A stretch of 64,000 nucleotides of DNA from Clostridia bacterium (GTDB lineage: Bacteria > Bacillota > Clostridia > UBA1381): assembly GCA_026418715.1 (NCBI GenBank), contig JAOAAV010000090.1:31479-95478 (forward strand), given 5' to 3'. This document shows, piece after piece, positions 31,359 to 41,048 of the stretch (positions are counted from its first letter, which is position 1; every line of letters begins with the position of its first letter). The notes beneath the pieces are model-generated. The model ran no database searches. It was not told where the DNA came from and saw nothing but the letters and a program-made list of their open reading frames with translations. The position numbers were made by a program, and so were the translations under genes.

Positions 31359-33611
31359 TTATTTCACAAGAATAAAGTCCATTGCGCCTACAGTTCCGTA
31401 AGATGTATTTACTTCTTCATGATTATAGTTCACAATCGTTCTTATATTGCCTTCATAAACCGTTTCATAAACACCTTCGGCGATTTTAGAGTGTCCCGTC
31501 ATCTTTTTCCCTTTTGTTTCATCTGCCGCTTTTGAAACTCTCTTATAATCCTCAACCGTTCTTTCAAACCAGGTATCAAAATCACAGCTGTACAAGTTAT
31601 TCAAATAAGAATCCTTTAGCACCTGCGTGTTGCCCCTTACCAACGTAAAGTTCAGGCAGGCTCCGGTTTCAACGGCCTTCAAAACGGTCCTGTCCCAGTC
31701 GCTCGTCAAATTAATAGCGGGAGTGGAATAGGAAACCAAGCCATGGATGACCATTTGATAAAACGGAATATTCTCATCCGCCAATTCGGTTCCGTATTCG
31801 TTAAGAGGCACATCTATAATATTCTCTGCGTAAGGAATTGCGTACGCATTGGCATTATCCACCATGACTGCGCCTGTAGATGTCTTGTACTCTTTGAGTA
31901 CATTTTCCCAAATATTGACCGTCTGGCCTCTCTTTACGCCGCCTTTTGTATTGTCTGAATATACAATCTCACCAATATTGTCAAGCGCAATGGCACCTAT
32001 GGCAAGTTTCTTATAATTTGCTAAAAATGCCATACCGGCATCCTCAACCTTGTTTGGCTTTAAATAACTCCATCTTTTTCCAAACATCCCTTCGCTTCCC
32101 GAAGATGTTTTCTGATATGCGGGGGACTGATTCGGAGCCTTTGCCGCATCAAATATCGCCGAATAGCCTATGCGGCTTTTTGAATACTCGACAAAATTCA
32201 TTGCCGGATAGAAAGAAATATTATTATTCTTCATAAACTCAGAAAGCTTATAAAAACCTGATTTTCCACCCAACTTGCTTTCATAGCTTGCTTGTGTTTT
32301 GATTTCATTCCTTTCGCTGTTTTTTGTCCATCCGTTATATTTTATAACCAGATTGCCAATTCCTGCATCCATGTATTTTTTAGCTATTTCCTCAAGATCT
32401 GCATAAGTCGTCAAAGGATCCAAAACTCTTCTTACAATGCCGAAAACGCTCGTTTTTCTTTCAACTCCCGAATAGGTTTCAAGATAAAACTCATTTTTAT
32501 CGGAGGACTCCGTCTTTTCGAGTCCTTTTTCACTGATGAGATAATCCTGATAGCACTTTGCCATTTGTGAATAGTTAGCTTTATCTCCCGTGAAAAAATG
32601 ATACTTTATCTGAAAGCTTCCCTCTGCCGCAAGGGACTCGGAAAGCGGCTGCGTCCTGTTTGAACCTACGCTAAAGTCTATTATCTTATCCTGAACGGAA
32701 GGATACACCGTGTTAAAGCTGGTTTCCCTGCCGCTTACCGCAGCATTTATATAACCTATTGCCTCATTTTTTTCAATGATGGCTAAAAATGCGTTATTCC
32801 CTCTTTTGAGTCCGAAAACAGGCAGTCTTACAAGATCGTTTGACAAATCGCGCATAGTGGGAATATCCCTGTACTGCCCGTAAACAGGAGCACTGTAAGA
32901 CACATAATTTGTTTTGCCGTTATTTAAATATATAAGCGCTCCCGCCCCCTCGGGAACAAACATATACCCACTTTCCTTTGAACCCGCAGCTCCGAAAAAC
33001 GGCAGAAAATCAATTTTTGTGATATTATAGTCGACATCCACTTTGTTCTTTGAACCGTTTACCGATTCTTGTCTTGTAACTACTTTAGGCGTTATCTCCT
33101 GCAACAAAACCTCCGCCTTCAAGCCATCATCATCCAGCGTATACTGAACGGGAATAGTAAATCCGGCATCCTTAAACTCATAGGAAAACTTAATTCCCTT
33201 ATCTATTTTCTGACTTTTGAGTCCCTTTCGGTTGACACATCCCGTTACACTGTTTGTGACCATGGACGAGTACCCCTGCGTATAATAAAGCACGAGCTGA
33301 GCCTCTAATTTTTTTTTCACTTCGCCGCCTGCAATTGTATCCTCGCTGCGGTCTTGCGGATTGCTGAACCAATTATATCCGTTTTTCTTCACCGTAACCG
33401 CAATCTCGCCGCTTGAAGTTTGAGCGTAGAGAATATAACTATCGTTTTCCGCAACCTTTTCAAAGCTTTCAGGGATGGGAAACACTCTCTCCTTGGGGGA
33501 TGCTTCCGTTTGAGAGGCAGAAGGCTGCATCTCAAACGGTTGAGCGCTAACTGGCATGAAAGATATGCACATACTCGCCGCAACCAAAGCGGCCGCTATT
33601 TGTTTTTTCAT
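31359..33611 (-). CDS. Secreted DUF5696-like protein, possibly glycoside-hydrolase-like
   Basis: 750 aa with signal peptide; followed by two ABC permeases and preceded by Yip1. Family name assigned from recalled architecture and context, not a search. Confidence 0.6.
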   Translation of the reverse strand: MKKQIAAALVAASMCISFMPVSAQPFEMQPSASQTEASPKERVFPIPESFEKVAENDSYILYAQTSSGEIAVTVKKNGYNWFSNPQDRSEDTIAGGEVKKKLEAQLVLYYTQGYSSMVTNSVTGCVNRKGLKSQKIDKGIKFSYEFKDAGFTIPVQYTLDDDGLKAEVLLQEITPKVVTRQESVNGSKNKVDVDYNITKIDFLPFFGAAGSKESGYMFVPEGAGALIYLNNGKTNYVSYSAPVYGQYRDIPTMRDLSNDLVRLPVFGLKRGNNAFLAIIEKNEAIGYINAAVSGRETSFNTVYPSVQDKIIDFSVGSNRTQPLSESLAAEGSFQIKYHFFTGDKANYSQMAKCYQDYLISEKGLEKTESSDKNEFYLETYSGVERKTSVFGIVRRVLDPLTTYADLEEIAKKYMDAGIGNLVIKYNGWTKNSERNEIKTQASYESKLGGKSGFYKLSEFMKNNNISFYPAMNFVEYSKSRIGYSAIFDAAKAPNQSPAYQKTSSGSEGMFGKRWSYLKPNKVEDAGMAFLANYKKLAIGAIALDNIGEIVYSDNTKGGVKRGQTVNIWENVLKEYKTSTGAVMVDNANAYAIPYAENIIDVPLNEYGTELADENIPFYQMVIHGLVSYSTPAINLTSDWDRTVLKAVETGACLNFTLVRGNTQVLKDSYLNNLYSCDFDTWFERTVEDYKRVSKAADETKGKKMTGHSKIAEGVYETVYEGNIRTIVNYNHEEVNTSYGTVGAMDFILVK

Positions 33612-33625
33612 GTACTGTGTCCCCC

Positions 33626-34270
33626 TTAATGCATTGTAATTCGGTAAATCAGTTCGTAGGTAAAATTCATTACAAACATAATTACCTGCTGTACCAAGCT
33701 ATAAACCAAAAAGCCCAGGAAGAGCATTATGAGCATTCCAAGCGCTGTAAGAAAAATCATCGCAACCGTCTGACCTATATTAAAGTCGTGTACTTGGGCA
33801 ACTGCCGCCACAATCAAAAGCGCCGTCCACAACTGTCCGACAATCGTTATGTAAGTTAAAAACGATTTCTCTTCAAGCACAAGCGCCTGACTCAATACGG
33901 TAGTAATAACTGTAGCAAAAATTATTGGAATTAAGCAATACGCACCTGCGATAAAAATATCCTTAAGCGAGCCTTTGCCGTCCATAAATGTTGAAAAGCA
34001 CCAGTTTGAAATTACCGCAACCAAAAATACGGCAATCGTGGTAAGTGCAATCATTCTCAGATCCAGCTTGTCGGCGCGATATGGATTGAATGCGAAATCT
34101 GTCATACTGCGGTTTGTTACTTCAAATACATACCAAAGAAAAACCAACATCGCCGCAAACGGCAACGAACCCTTTTTGTTGTACTTCATCTCCTGGAAAC
34201 CGTCAAACGGATGAAGAAGGATATAAAACGGATATTTGTACTTGCTCATTTGAGCAAAAGTTGTTTTCAT
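33626..34270 (-). CDS. Yip1-family integral membrane protein
   Basis: PFYILLHPFDGFQEMKYNKKGSLPFAAMLVFLWY... about five TMs; 4-nt overlap with the upstream gene. Confidence 0.75.
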   Translation of the reverse strand: MKTTFAQMSKYKYPFYILLHPFDGFQEMKYNKKGSLPFAAMLVFLWYVFEVTNRSMTDFAFNPYRADKLDLRMIALTTIAVFLVAVISNWCFSTFMDGKGSLKDIFIAGAYCLIPIIFATVITTVLSQALVLEEKSFLTYITIVGQLWTALLIVAAVAQVHDFNIGQTVAMIFLTALGMLIMLFLGFLVYSLVQQVIMFVMNFTYELIYRITMH

Positions 34271-35733
34271 ACGCTCCTTCCCTCCTTCTTGTTGTTTATA
34301 AATTTTGCAATATCTTTTCTTTTCCTTATGAGAATATATCCACCTATCAGCAGAAACAGCAGTGTACAGGTATATAAAGTAAAGTTTTTCTTAAGGACAT
34401 AATTTCTGTATTTCTTTTTTGAAATTGAATAGAGACTTTTATTGTTCGCCTTTTTGAAATTTTCCATCGCTTCCTTATACTCGCCCACCATATGTTCAGC
34501 CCTGCCGATTCCCGCATATGCCCACTCATAGTTATTGTTAAGATTTTTTACCATTTGCCAAGGCTCTTTTGCTTGTTCATATCTTCCCTTGTAATGGTAG
34601 TTGATAGCATCCATAATGTATCTGCCGTATTCCGTCGGCTCAAAAACAGTAAGGTTTGCCTTTGCATTGTCCAGAACTATAATCTTGCCGTTTACGTTCT
34701 CAATCGCCACGGGCTCGCTGAATGTACCCCATATATTGTCCTTTTTGCCGAACATTCCTAAATCCCACGCCTGTTCATCATACATATAAATGCGTCCGAA
34801 ATTTTTGTCAAGAGCATAGATAAATCCGTCTTTGTCTACGGTGACGTCAATCAATGCGGAAACAGTCATTACATTGTTATACATTTCGGCACTTCGGTTG
34901 CCATAGGAGACTGTTTCCGGAAGAATATTTTTGCCGTTTGGATTTAGTCTTTTAAGCTGTGCTTTTGTATATGTTTCAAGCGATGTTACCGTATAAATGA
35001 AATCTTCGCTGTCTAAAAATAAATTAGTATACTCGGTGGGCTGAAAAGTTGACGTATAACTTTGCTGCTCCTTTGTCAAAAACTTTCTCCACATTAAATC
35101 CGCTTTTTGCTGTGCGGTAAGCTGAATTTTTTCCGCTCCAAAAAAGCCTTGAAACACCCCCTCCGAATCAATTGAAACCATACCCTGATTAATATTGTCC
35201 GAAAGCACAAACATGGTGCCTATGCTATTTACCACTATTTTCCTTGGAGCAAACACAATATCATCAGACAAATACTCGGTTTTCGGCTTTCTCTCTTCTC
35301 TTATGATATTCCCATTGTAATCTGAGACCGCAACACGCTCATTTCCTCTGTCGGCAATATAAATTTTGTTATCATCGGGAACAGCAAAGATACCCGCAGC
35401 ATCCTTAAGAGGACTTTCCTGTCCATTCAAATAAAATTTATCAAGAGTTCTTTTAAGTTTGAAATTCTGATCTAAAATCACAATCCTATTGTTTCCTGTA
35501 TCCAATATATAAATATCGTTGTTTGAATCCACGAATACATCCGCCGGCTTATTAAGCTGACCAATCCCCAAATCAATACCTGTTATTACCTTCTGAGGCA
35601 GAAAAATATTGGGAGACGGAATTTTTTCATTATATGTGTTATATGCTTTCCCCTCATAAGGCTCCTTCGCCTCCGCAGGGCAGACAGACAACAACGCAAT
35701 CATAAAGGTTAAAAGCATAACTTTAATTTTCAT
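34267..35733 (-). CDS. NHL-repeat protein with TPR-like segment and C-terminal TM
   Basis: Signal peptide; NHL-like repeats (LNKPADVFVDSNNDIYILDTGNNRIVILD; NKIYIADRGNERVAVSD); TPR-like NNYEWAYAGIGRAEHMVGEYKEAMENFKKA; TM FTLYTCTLLFLLIGGYIL. Confidence 0.8.
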   Translation of the reverse strand: MKIKVMLLTFMIALLSVCPAEAKEPYEGKAYNTYNEKIPSPNIFLPQKVITGIDLGIGQLNKPADVFVDSNNDIYILDTGNNRIVILDQNFKLKRTLDKFYLNGQESPLKDAAGIFAVPDDNKIYIADRGNERVAVSDYNGNIIREERKPKTEYLSDDIVFAPRKIVVNSIGTMFVLSDNINQGMVSIDSEGVFQGFFGAEKIQLTAQQKADLMWRKFLTKEQQSYTSTFQPTEYTNLFLDSEDFIYTVTSLETYTKAQLKRLNPNGKNILPETVSYGNRSAEMYNNVMTVSALIDVTVDKDGFIYALDKNFGRIYMYDEQAWDLGMFGKKDNIWGTFSEPVAIENVNGKIIVLDNAKANLTVFEPTEYGRYIMDAINYHYKGRYEQAKEPWQMVKNLNNNYEWAYAGIGRAEHMVGEYKEAMENFKKANNKSLYSISKKKYRNYVLKKNFTLYTCTLLFLLIGGYILIRKRKDIAKFINNKKEGRSV

Positions 35734-35770
35734 TCAAACACCTCCGGATTTTTTATTATCTTCATGACTG

Positions 35771-36679
35771 CTATTTGATGCCCGAATAGCTCATAGTTTC
35801 AATTACGTTGCTTTGTGAAATAATAAATACTATCATCGGCGGGATCATCATAATCAGTGCCGCCGCAGCTCCGACACCGGCACGTGCAATACCGCCCGTT
35901 GCAATTTGGCTCAAAGCTGTCGGAAGCATTTTCAGCTCTTCCGAATAGATAACGCTTGTGCCCGTTGCATTCCAGATGTCTTTGAAAGAAAATATCAAAA
36001 GAGTGAGCCACGCAGGCTTCACAAGCGGCATTACAACCTGCCAGAATATCTGAAGCTCCGTTGCGCCGTCAATTCTTGCAGATTCCAAAGTTTCGCTCTC
36101 AATTTGAAGCATAAACTGACGCATCAAAAACAAACCGAGTGAACCCGCAATGGGCGGAAGTATCAATGCCCAATAGGTATCCACCATTCTCAGCACGGAC
36201 ATCACTATGTACACAGGAATGGCAAGCGTACCCCCAGTGAACAAAAGAGCCGTTTGAATGATTAAAAATATCTGCTTGCGTCCTGGGAAATTCCCCTTCG
36301 CAAGAGGATATGCGCACATAGCCGCAAATATAATGTGAAAGGTTGTAACAATAACGCTTACAAATATGCTGTTGAATATGTACCTTGAAAAGGGAACCCA
36401 CAAGTTCGTACTCAAGCGGAACAACTGCTTGAAATTGTCAAACGTAGGGTTAATAGCGTAAAACCGAGGCGGAAATATAAAAATTTCCTCAAGCGGCTTA
36501 AACGCATTAGCAACGGACAAAACAAACGGCAAGGACATAAATGCTCCGATAGACACCAGCATAAGCACGATTAAAAAATCACCGCCGGCAGAACGGCTGA
36601 CTCTCTTTTTCTTTGTAGCCCTTACATGCTCTCCGTTGCTTGATCTATATTTCTTTTTCAATTTCGCTTCTTTTTGCAT
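35771..36679 (-). CDS. Carbohydrate ABC transporter permease (MalG-like)
   Basis: EAA loop LESARIDGATELQIFWQVVMPLVKP; multi-TM. Confidence 0.92.
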   Translation of the reverse strand: MQKEAKLKKKYRSSNGEHVRATKKKRVSRSAGGDFLIVLMLVSIGAFMSLPFVLSVANAFKPLEEIFIFPPRFYAINPTFDNFKQLFRLSTNLWVPFSRYIFNSIFVSVIVTTFHIIFAAMCAYPLAKGNFPGRKQIFLIIQTALLFTGGTLAIPVYIVMSVLRMVDTYWALILPPIAGSLGLFLMRQFMLQIESETLESARIDGATELQIFWQVVMPLVKPAWLTLLIFSFKDIWNATGTSVIYSEELKMLPTALSQIATGGIARAGVGAAAALIMMIPPMIVFIISQSNVIETMSYSGIK

Positions 36680-36691
36680 CGTCTGTCCCCC

Positions 36692-37642
36692 TTATTCATC
36701 CGGATTCAAAAGCTTTGTGATAACGTTTCTGGTCAAAATCATAACCACCGTCAGCATAAAAGATATTGCCGCCGCATAGCCCATTTCGTAGCGCACATTT
36801 CCGTAATCTCGTATGTGCATGGTTACCGTATGTACGGAATAGTTTGTACTCGGAAAACCGCTTAAAATCGCTCCGACGTTTCCGATTGCAAACGATGCCG
36901 CAATCTGCATGACCGCACCAAACATCATCTGTGGCTTCATGGATGGAATTGTTATACTAAATAACTCCTGAAACCTGTTTCTGATCCCGTCGATGGCGCC
37001 CGCTTCATAAAGCTCCGAGCTCACGTTCCTAAATCCTGCGACAAAGGACAAAAAGCTCGTTCCAAGCGACAGCCACAGCTCTATAATAACGATAACTTTA
37101 AAATTGTATGCAGGATCCGTAAGCCATTTAATCGGTCCGTCTATAAGACCCCACTGCATCAAAAAGGCATTTACATAGCCGTATGAGTCACTGGAAAAAA
37201 TAGTTGCCCAAATCACGAAAAATGCGGCTCCAGACAATGATGGCAAGTAAAATATAAAAGTCATAATAGGACGCACTTTATTTGGAAGTTCATTGATAAA
37301 CCACGCAAAAACAAAACATAAAACATAACTTATTGGTCCCGTTATAAACGCAAATATCAAGGTGTTTTTTACGGCTATTACAAATACATCATCTTCGAGC
37401 AAAAGCTGCTGATAATTTGCCAGGCCTCGCCACGACGGCCACTCCAGCATATTAAAATATGTAAAACTCAAAAGCAGCGACGATATGACCGGAATAACTG
37501 TAAATATAAAAAACAAAACAAGAAACGGCGCCATCATAAAATAGCTGGTCTTATTCTTTTTTATTTGCTGCCAAAGAGTGGGCTTTTTCCATGTGCCCGG
37601 TGCGTTTACAACAACGGCATTCTTTTTTTCGCTCAATTTCAA
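36692..37642 (-). CDS. Sugar ABC transporter permease (MalF-like)
   Basis: EAA-like loop LYEAGAIDGIRNRFQELFSITIPSMKP; multi-TM. Confidence 0.92.
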   Translation of the reverse strand: MKLSEKKNAVVVNAPGTWKKPTLWQQIKKNKTSYFMMAPFLVLFFIFTVIPVISSLLLSFTYFNMLEWPSWRGLANYQQLLLEDDVFVIAVKNTLIFAFITGPISYVLCFVFAWFINELPNKVRPIMTFIFYLPSLSGAAFFVIWATIFSSDSYGYVNAFLMQWGLIDGPIKWLTDPAYNFKVIVIIELWLSLGTSFLSFVAGFRNVSSELYEAGAIDGIRNRFQELFSITIPSMKPQMMFGAVMQIAASFAIGNVGAILSGFPSTNYSVHTVTMHIRDYGNVRYEMGYAAAISFMLTVVMILTRNVITKLLNPDE

Positions 37643-37657
37643 TTGCTGTCACCCCTT

Positions 37658-40558
37658 TTATTCTAATCCGAATTCTTTATATTTTCTTGCAATCTCCTCA
37701 TCTATATCAAGCTGCCAATCATGCAGAGTTTCATAAGGATTTGCATAATCATAAATTGTGGTTCTGAAAGCGTTTTGAATGCCTCTTGCCGTATAATAAC
37801 TGCCCGGCACCTCGGGTACGCCTTGAACGTCTTCCCATCCTTCATTTAAAAGAGTCTGCTCCTCCCGAGTCCATGGAAGCTGCATAAACGCCGCTCTATT
37901 TGCGGTCGCATACCTTGCCGAAGCACCCATTACCTTTTCAAGCTCTATACCATACTTTGCCTGTATATCGGCGCTCGTAAACCATTTCATAAATTCCCAT
38001 GCCGAATCCTTATCTTTTGCCGCTTTGAACATAACGCACGCAGTAACTGCTGACGTCTGAGCCCTGTTTAATGTCCCGTCCTCACGAACTGTGCCCGGAA
38101 GCGGTGCCATTCCCCACAAGCCTTTAAGCTCCGGCGCTCCCACTCGAAGAAGGTTCGCCTGAGTATACAGCTGAATTGCAAGAGGAATATCCCCCGTTCT
38201 AAAACGGCTGTAAAAATCATAAGTCTGCGGGAAATCATAGTTTATGTAGTAGTCGGTGCTTTCCTTAAACGCTTCTCTTGCCGCCTCAGAACCCAAATCC
38301 GTAGCCTTTAAGTCATCCGTATAATATTTTCCGCCCCTTTGATACATCAGCGTATTAAATATTGTAAATGCTACGCTGGCATTATTGGGTACTTCGGTGG
38401 AAATCTTGCTCCAGCCTACGTTCATGTTGTTCTTCTTGATAATCGGAACAATCTGCTTAAACTGTTCCCATGTATTTGGAATTCCTATGCCAAGCTCAGA
38501 AAGGATATCTTTTCTATAAAACATCATCTCGAAATTTTGAGTATCAGGGAGAGCATAGTACCCGTTTTGGAATTTAAACGGTACCATTGCCGATGGGTGA
38601 AAACGCTTTGTGACCTCATTGAAATCGCTAAATTGCGACAAATCCACCAGTGCTCCTCTTATTGCATAGTTTACGGGTTCCGTCGAGCCGATTGTAAGTG
38701 CCACGTCAGGGCCTCGTCCTGCCAAAGTAGCCTCAATCAATGCGCCCTGCACAAGCTCCAGCTTGACGTTGATATTTGTTTTAGGAGTGAAATCATCAAC
38801 AATCAGATCCTTTAAAATTCCTACTTGATCACGGCCAAGGTTTACCCAAACTCTCACGCGTTTTGTATCACCACCCGCATCATCAGAAATCAAATCATAG
38901 TCCTCGGTAAAGGAAGCGATAAACGTGTCAAAGCTGTATTTTGCTGCCTGTATAAAGTTTGGCTCAACGTCAGGCTCCGCATCGGCGGGCGCTTTTATTA
39001 TCAGATAGTCAAGCTTGAGAGGCTGATTTGCCATATTCAGCACCCATGCGGACAGGCCTGTAATGTTATTTTTAAAGGTAGAAAGCCTTGAACTGATTTT
39101 CTCTGGCTTTTTCACCATATAGTCGAGGTCGTAAATCATTCTGTCAAGCTGTGAAACAGCACTTCCGCTCTTCCCGCCCGATAAATTTATAAGCGCCTGC
39201 TTTTGAGATGCAAGGTTATCTTTCACCTGTGCAAACGCGTCAAGCAAATCGGGAATCTGCTTTTCAAACTGATAATCTCTCAAGGTATCCGGAGTGGCGC
39301 CCGATATCATGATAATTTTGCGGTAATATTCATTCATTGTGAAGATGCTGCTGTTGACTTCCCGCAAGATATTGGTTATGTCTCCGAATGTAACCTCCAT
39401 AGTTATGTAATGCTTTCCTTTGTCAAAATAAAATTGATAAGGTTCTCCCGAATCTTTTCCAAGCGTCTTTATCTGCCAATTGTCGTTATATGGGAAATTC
39501 ACTTTTTCAAGCTCTGCAAACGGTACTTCCCCATCAATCATAATCTTTCTTGTGGTAAACATTCCGCTGGTGATATTTTGCAAATATTTAAGAGATATGT
39601 TGTAAAGCCCCGCTTCCTCCACATCAAAATCCCAGGTCACGCTTTGACCGTTTGTTTGCCAGCCTGTTCCGCCTATGGTATTCAACCGAATTTTAGCGGT
39701 GCTTGACGGCTCGGTCAGAGGGCTTGTTTTGTCCGCAACGGGATAAATTGTCGAGCTCGTTTTTTGAAAATTCTTCTCAGCCTGAAGCTTAATTGACTTT
39801 TGAGCAGGTTTGTAGCCTTTTGCTTCATATTCACTTTTTACTTGGCTGTATGGCTTCAATTCCTTTTCCTGATAAAGCCTAATTTCATCAATATAAAAGC
39901 TCTGTCCCACTGTAGTAAGACGAACGGTATTTTTTCCCTGATTAAAATAAACCTTCAGTCTGCCTTCCGTATAGCCCTCCGGATCAGTCCACGAATGCAC
40001 TATCCATACGGGTTTTTGCTCCATTTGAGGCCTTATTTCATTGTCACGTGAATCCTTTTGTATTTCGGTAGTGTCCGCCCAAACACGCCGTATGACATTG
40101 TTTGAAGCCTCATTATACGGTACTTTCCCATTTACCTTCAAAGACAAGTCTAAATCGTTTCCGGCATTTTTGCCAAGATTACAGTTGATAGAAAAGTTAT
40201 AAAGTCCCGCCTCGGGCACATCAATTTCCCATTCAGCCCACTCTTCCGTTCCCTCGGGATAGAAAAGAACATTATTTTTGCCCTCATAGCTTGTCAGCAA
40301 AAAACCGTTGCTGCTCTTTGCCGAAACATTGGACGCCTTAACGGAAATTTCACTGGCCGGACAAATATCCCCCTCATGCGCCTTTATAAAATTCTCATAG
40401 GAATTTTCGGCATTGTAATCAAATTTAACAGGAGTGCCGTATTTTGTTTCGTCATTTTCTGCATATTTTACCGCAAGTGCGGGTACAGAAAAAGACGACG
40501 CAAAAATTGCCGCCGCAAGCACTGCCGAAAAAAACACTCTAAATTTTTTTTGTTTCAA
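37658..40558 (-). CDS. Extracellular solute-binding protein fused to N-terminal carbohydrate-binding-like beta domains
   Basis: 966 aa; signal peptide; two beta modules with the shared pattern WEIDVPEAGLYNFSI / WDFDVEEAGLYNISL; C-terminal SBP fold (GRGPDVALTIGSTEPVNYAIRGALVDLSQF, YALPDTQNFEMMFYRKDILSELGI..PNTWEQF). Confidence 0.88.
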   Translation of the reverse strand: MKQKKFRVFFSAVLAAAIFASSFSVPALAVKYAENDETKYGTPVKFDYNAENSYENFIKAHEGDICPASEISVKASNVSAKSSNGFLLTSYEGKNNVLFYPEGTEEWAEWEIDVPEAGLYNFSINCNLGKNAGNDLDLSLKVNGKVPYNEASNNVIRRVWADTTEIQKDSRDNEIRPQMEQKPVWIVHSWTDPEGYTEGRLKVYFNQGKNTVRLTTVGQSFYIDEIRLYQEKELKPYSQVKSEYEAKGYKPAQKSIKLQAEKNFQKTSSTIYPVADKTSPLTEPSSTAKIRLNTIGGTGWQTNGQSVTWDFDVEEAGLYNISLKYLQNITSGMFTTRKIMIDGEVPFAELEKVNFPYNDNWQIKTLGKDSGEPYQFYFDKGKHYITMEVTFGDITNILREVNSSIFTMNEYYRKIIMISGATPDTLRDYQFEKQIPDLLDAFAQVKDNLASQKQALINLSGGKSGSAVSQLDRMIYDLDYMVKKPEKISSRLSTFKNNITGLSAWVLNMANQPLKLDYLIIKAPADAEPDVEPNFIQAAKYSFDTFIASFTEDYDLISDDAGGDTKRVRVWVNLGRDQVGILKDLIVDDFTPKTNINVKLELVQGALIEATLAGRGPDVALTIGSTEPVNYAIRGALVDLSQFSDFNEVTKRFHPSAMVPFKFQNGYYALPDTQNFEMMFYRKDILSELGIGIPNTWEQFKQIVPIIKKNNMNVGWSKISTEVPNNASVAFTIFNTLMYQRGGKYYTDDLKATDLGSEAAREAFKESTDYYINYDFPQTYDFYSRFRTGDIPLAIQLYTQANLLRVGAPELKGLWGMAPLPGTVREDGTLNRAQTSAVTACVMFKAAKDKDSAWEFMKWFTSADIQAKYGIELEKVMGASARYATANRAAFMQLPWTREEQTLLNEGWEDVQGVPEVPGSYYTARGIQNAFRTTIYDYANPYETLHDWQLDIDEEIARKYKEFGLE

Positions 40559-41048
40559 ATCCCTTCACTTCCCTTTTCGCAAAAATACTCATGAATCTTT
40601 TAAGACTAAAAAGTATACATAAGAATATTTTCATTAACTTGTTCATGATTTAATATTAACAGAAAACGAATAAGATTTCAACAATTTAAATAAATTATTT
40701 TTATCATTCTTATGTACAATATAAAATATCCACAAAATAAGCCAGAGAGGCTTTAATATTTTTTTAATAGCAGCAGTAGTACCGTTGAAAATGCAAACAA
40801 GCCCATGCACCTCATTTATAATTTCAACACTTTTAAGCAGGCATCTTTTTAATGCTCATTTTTTATGCCTTAAGGTTACTTAATTTGAATTTAAAGGATT
40901 ATCAAGTATTATAAGTATTTTGAAGTTAAATTTTGGATTAATTTAAAAAATATTTGCAATTTATTATGCCATATGATATAACGATTTGGTCAAATGCACT
41001 ATAGGAAATATTTGTCGGGTGAAACTTTTGTTGGATGGGTGGGATTTT

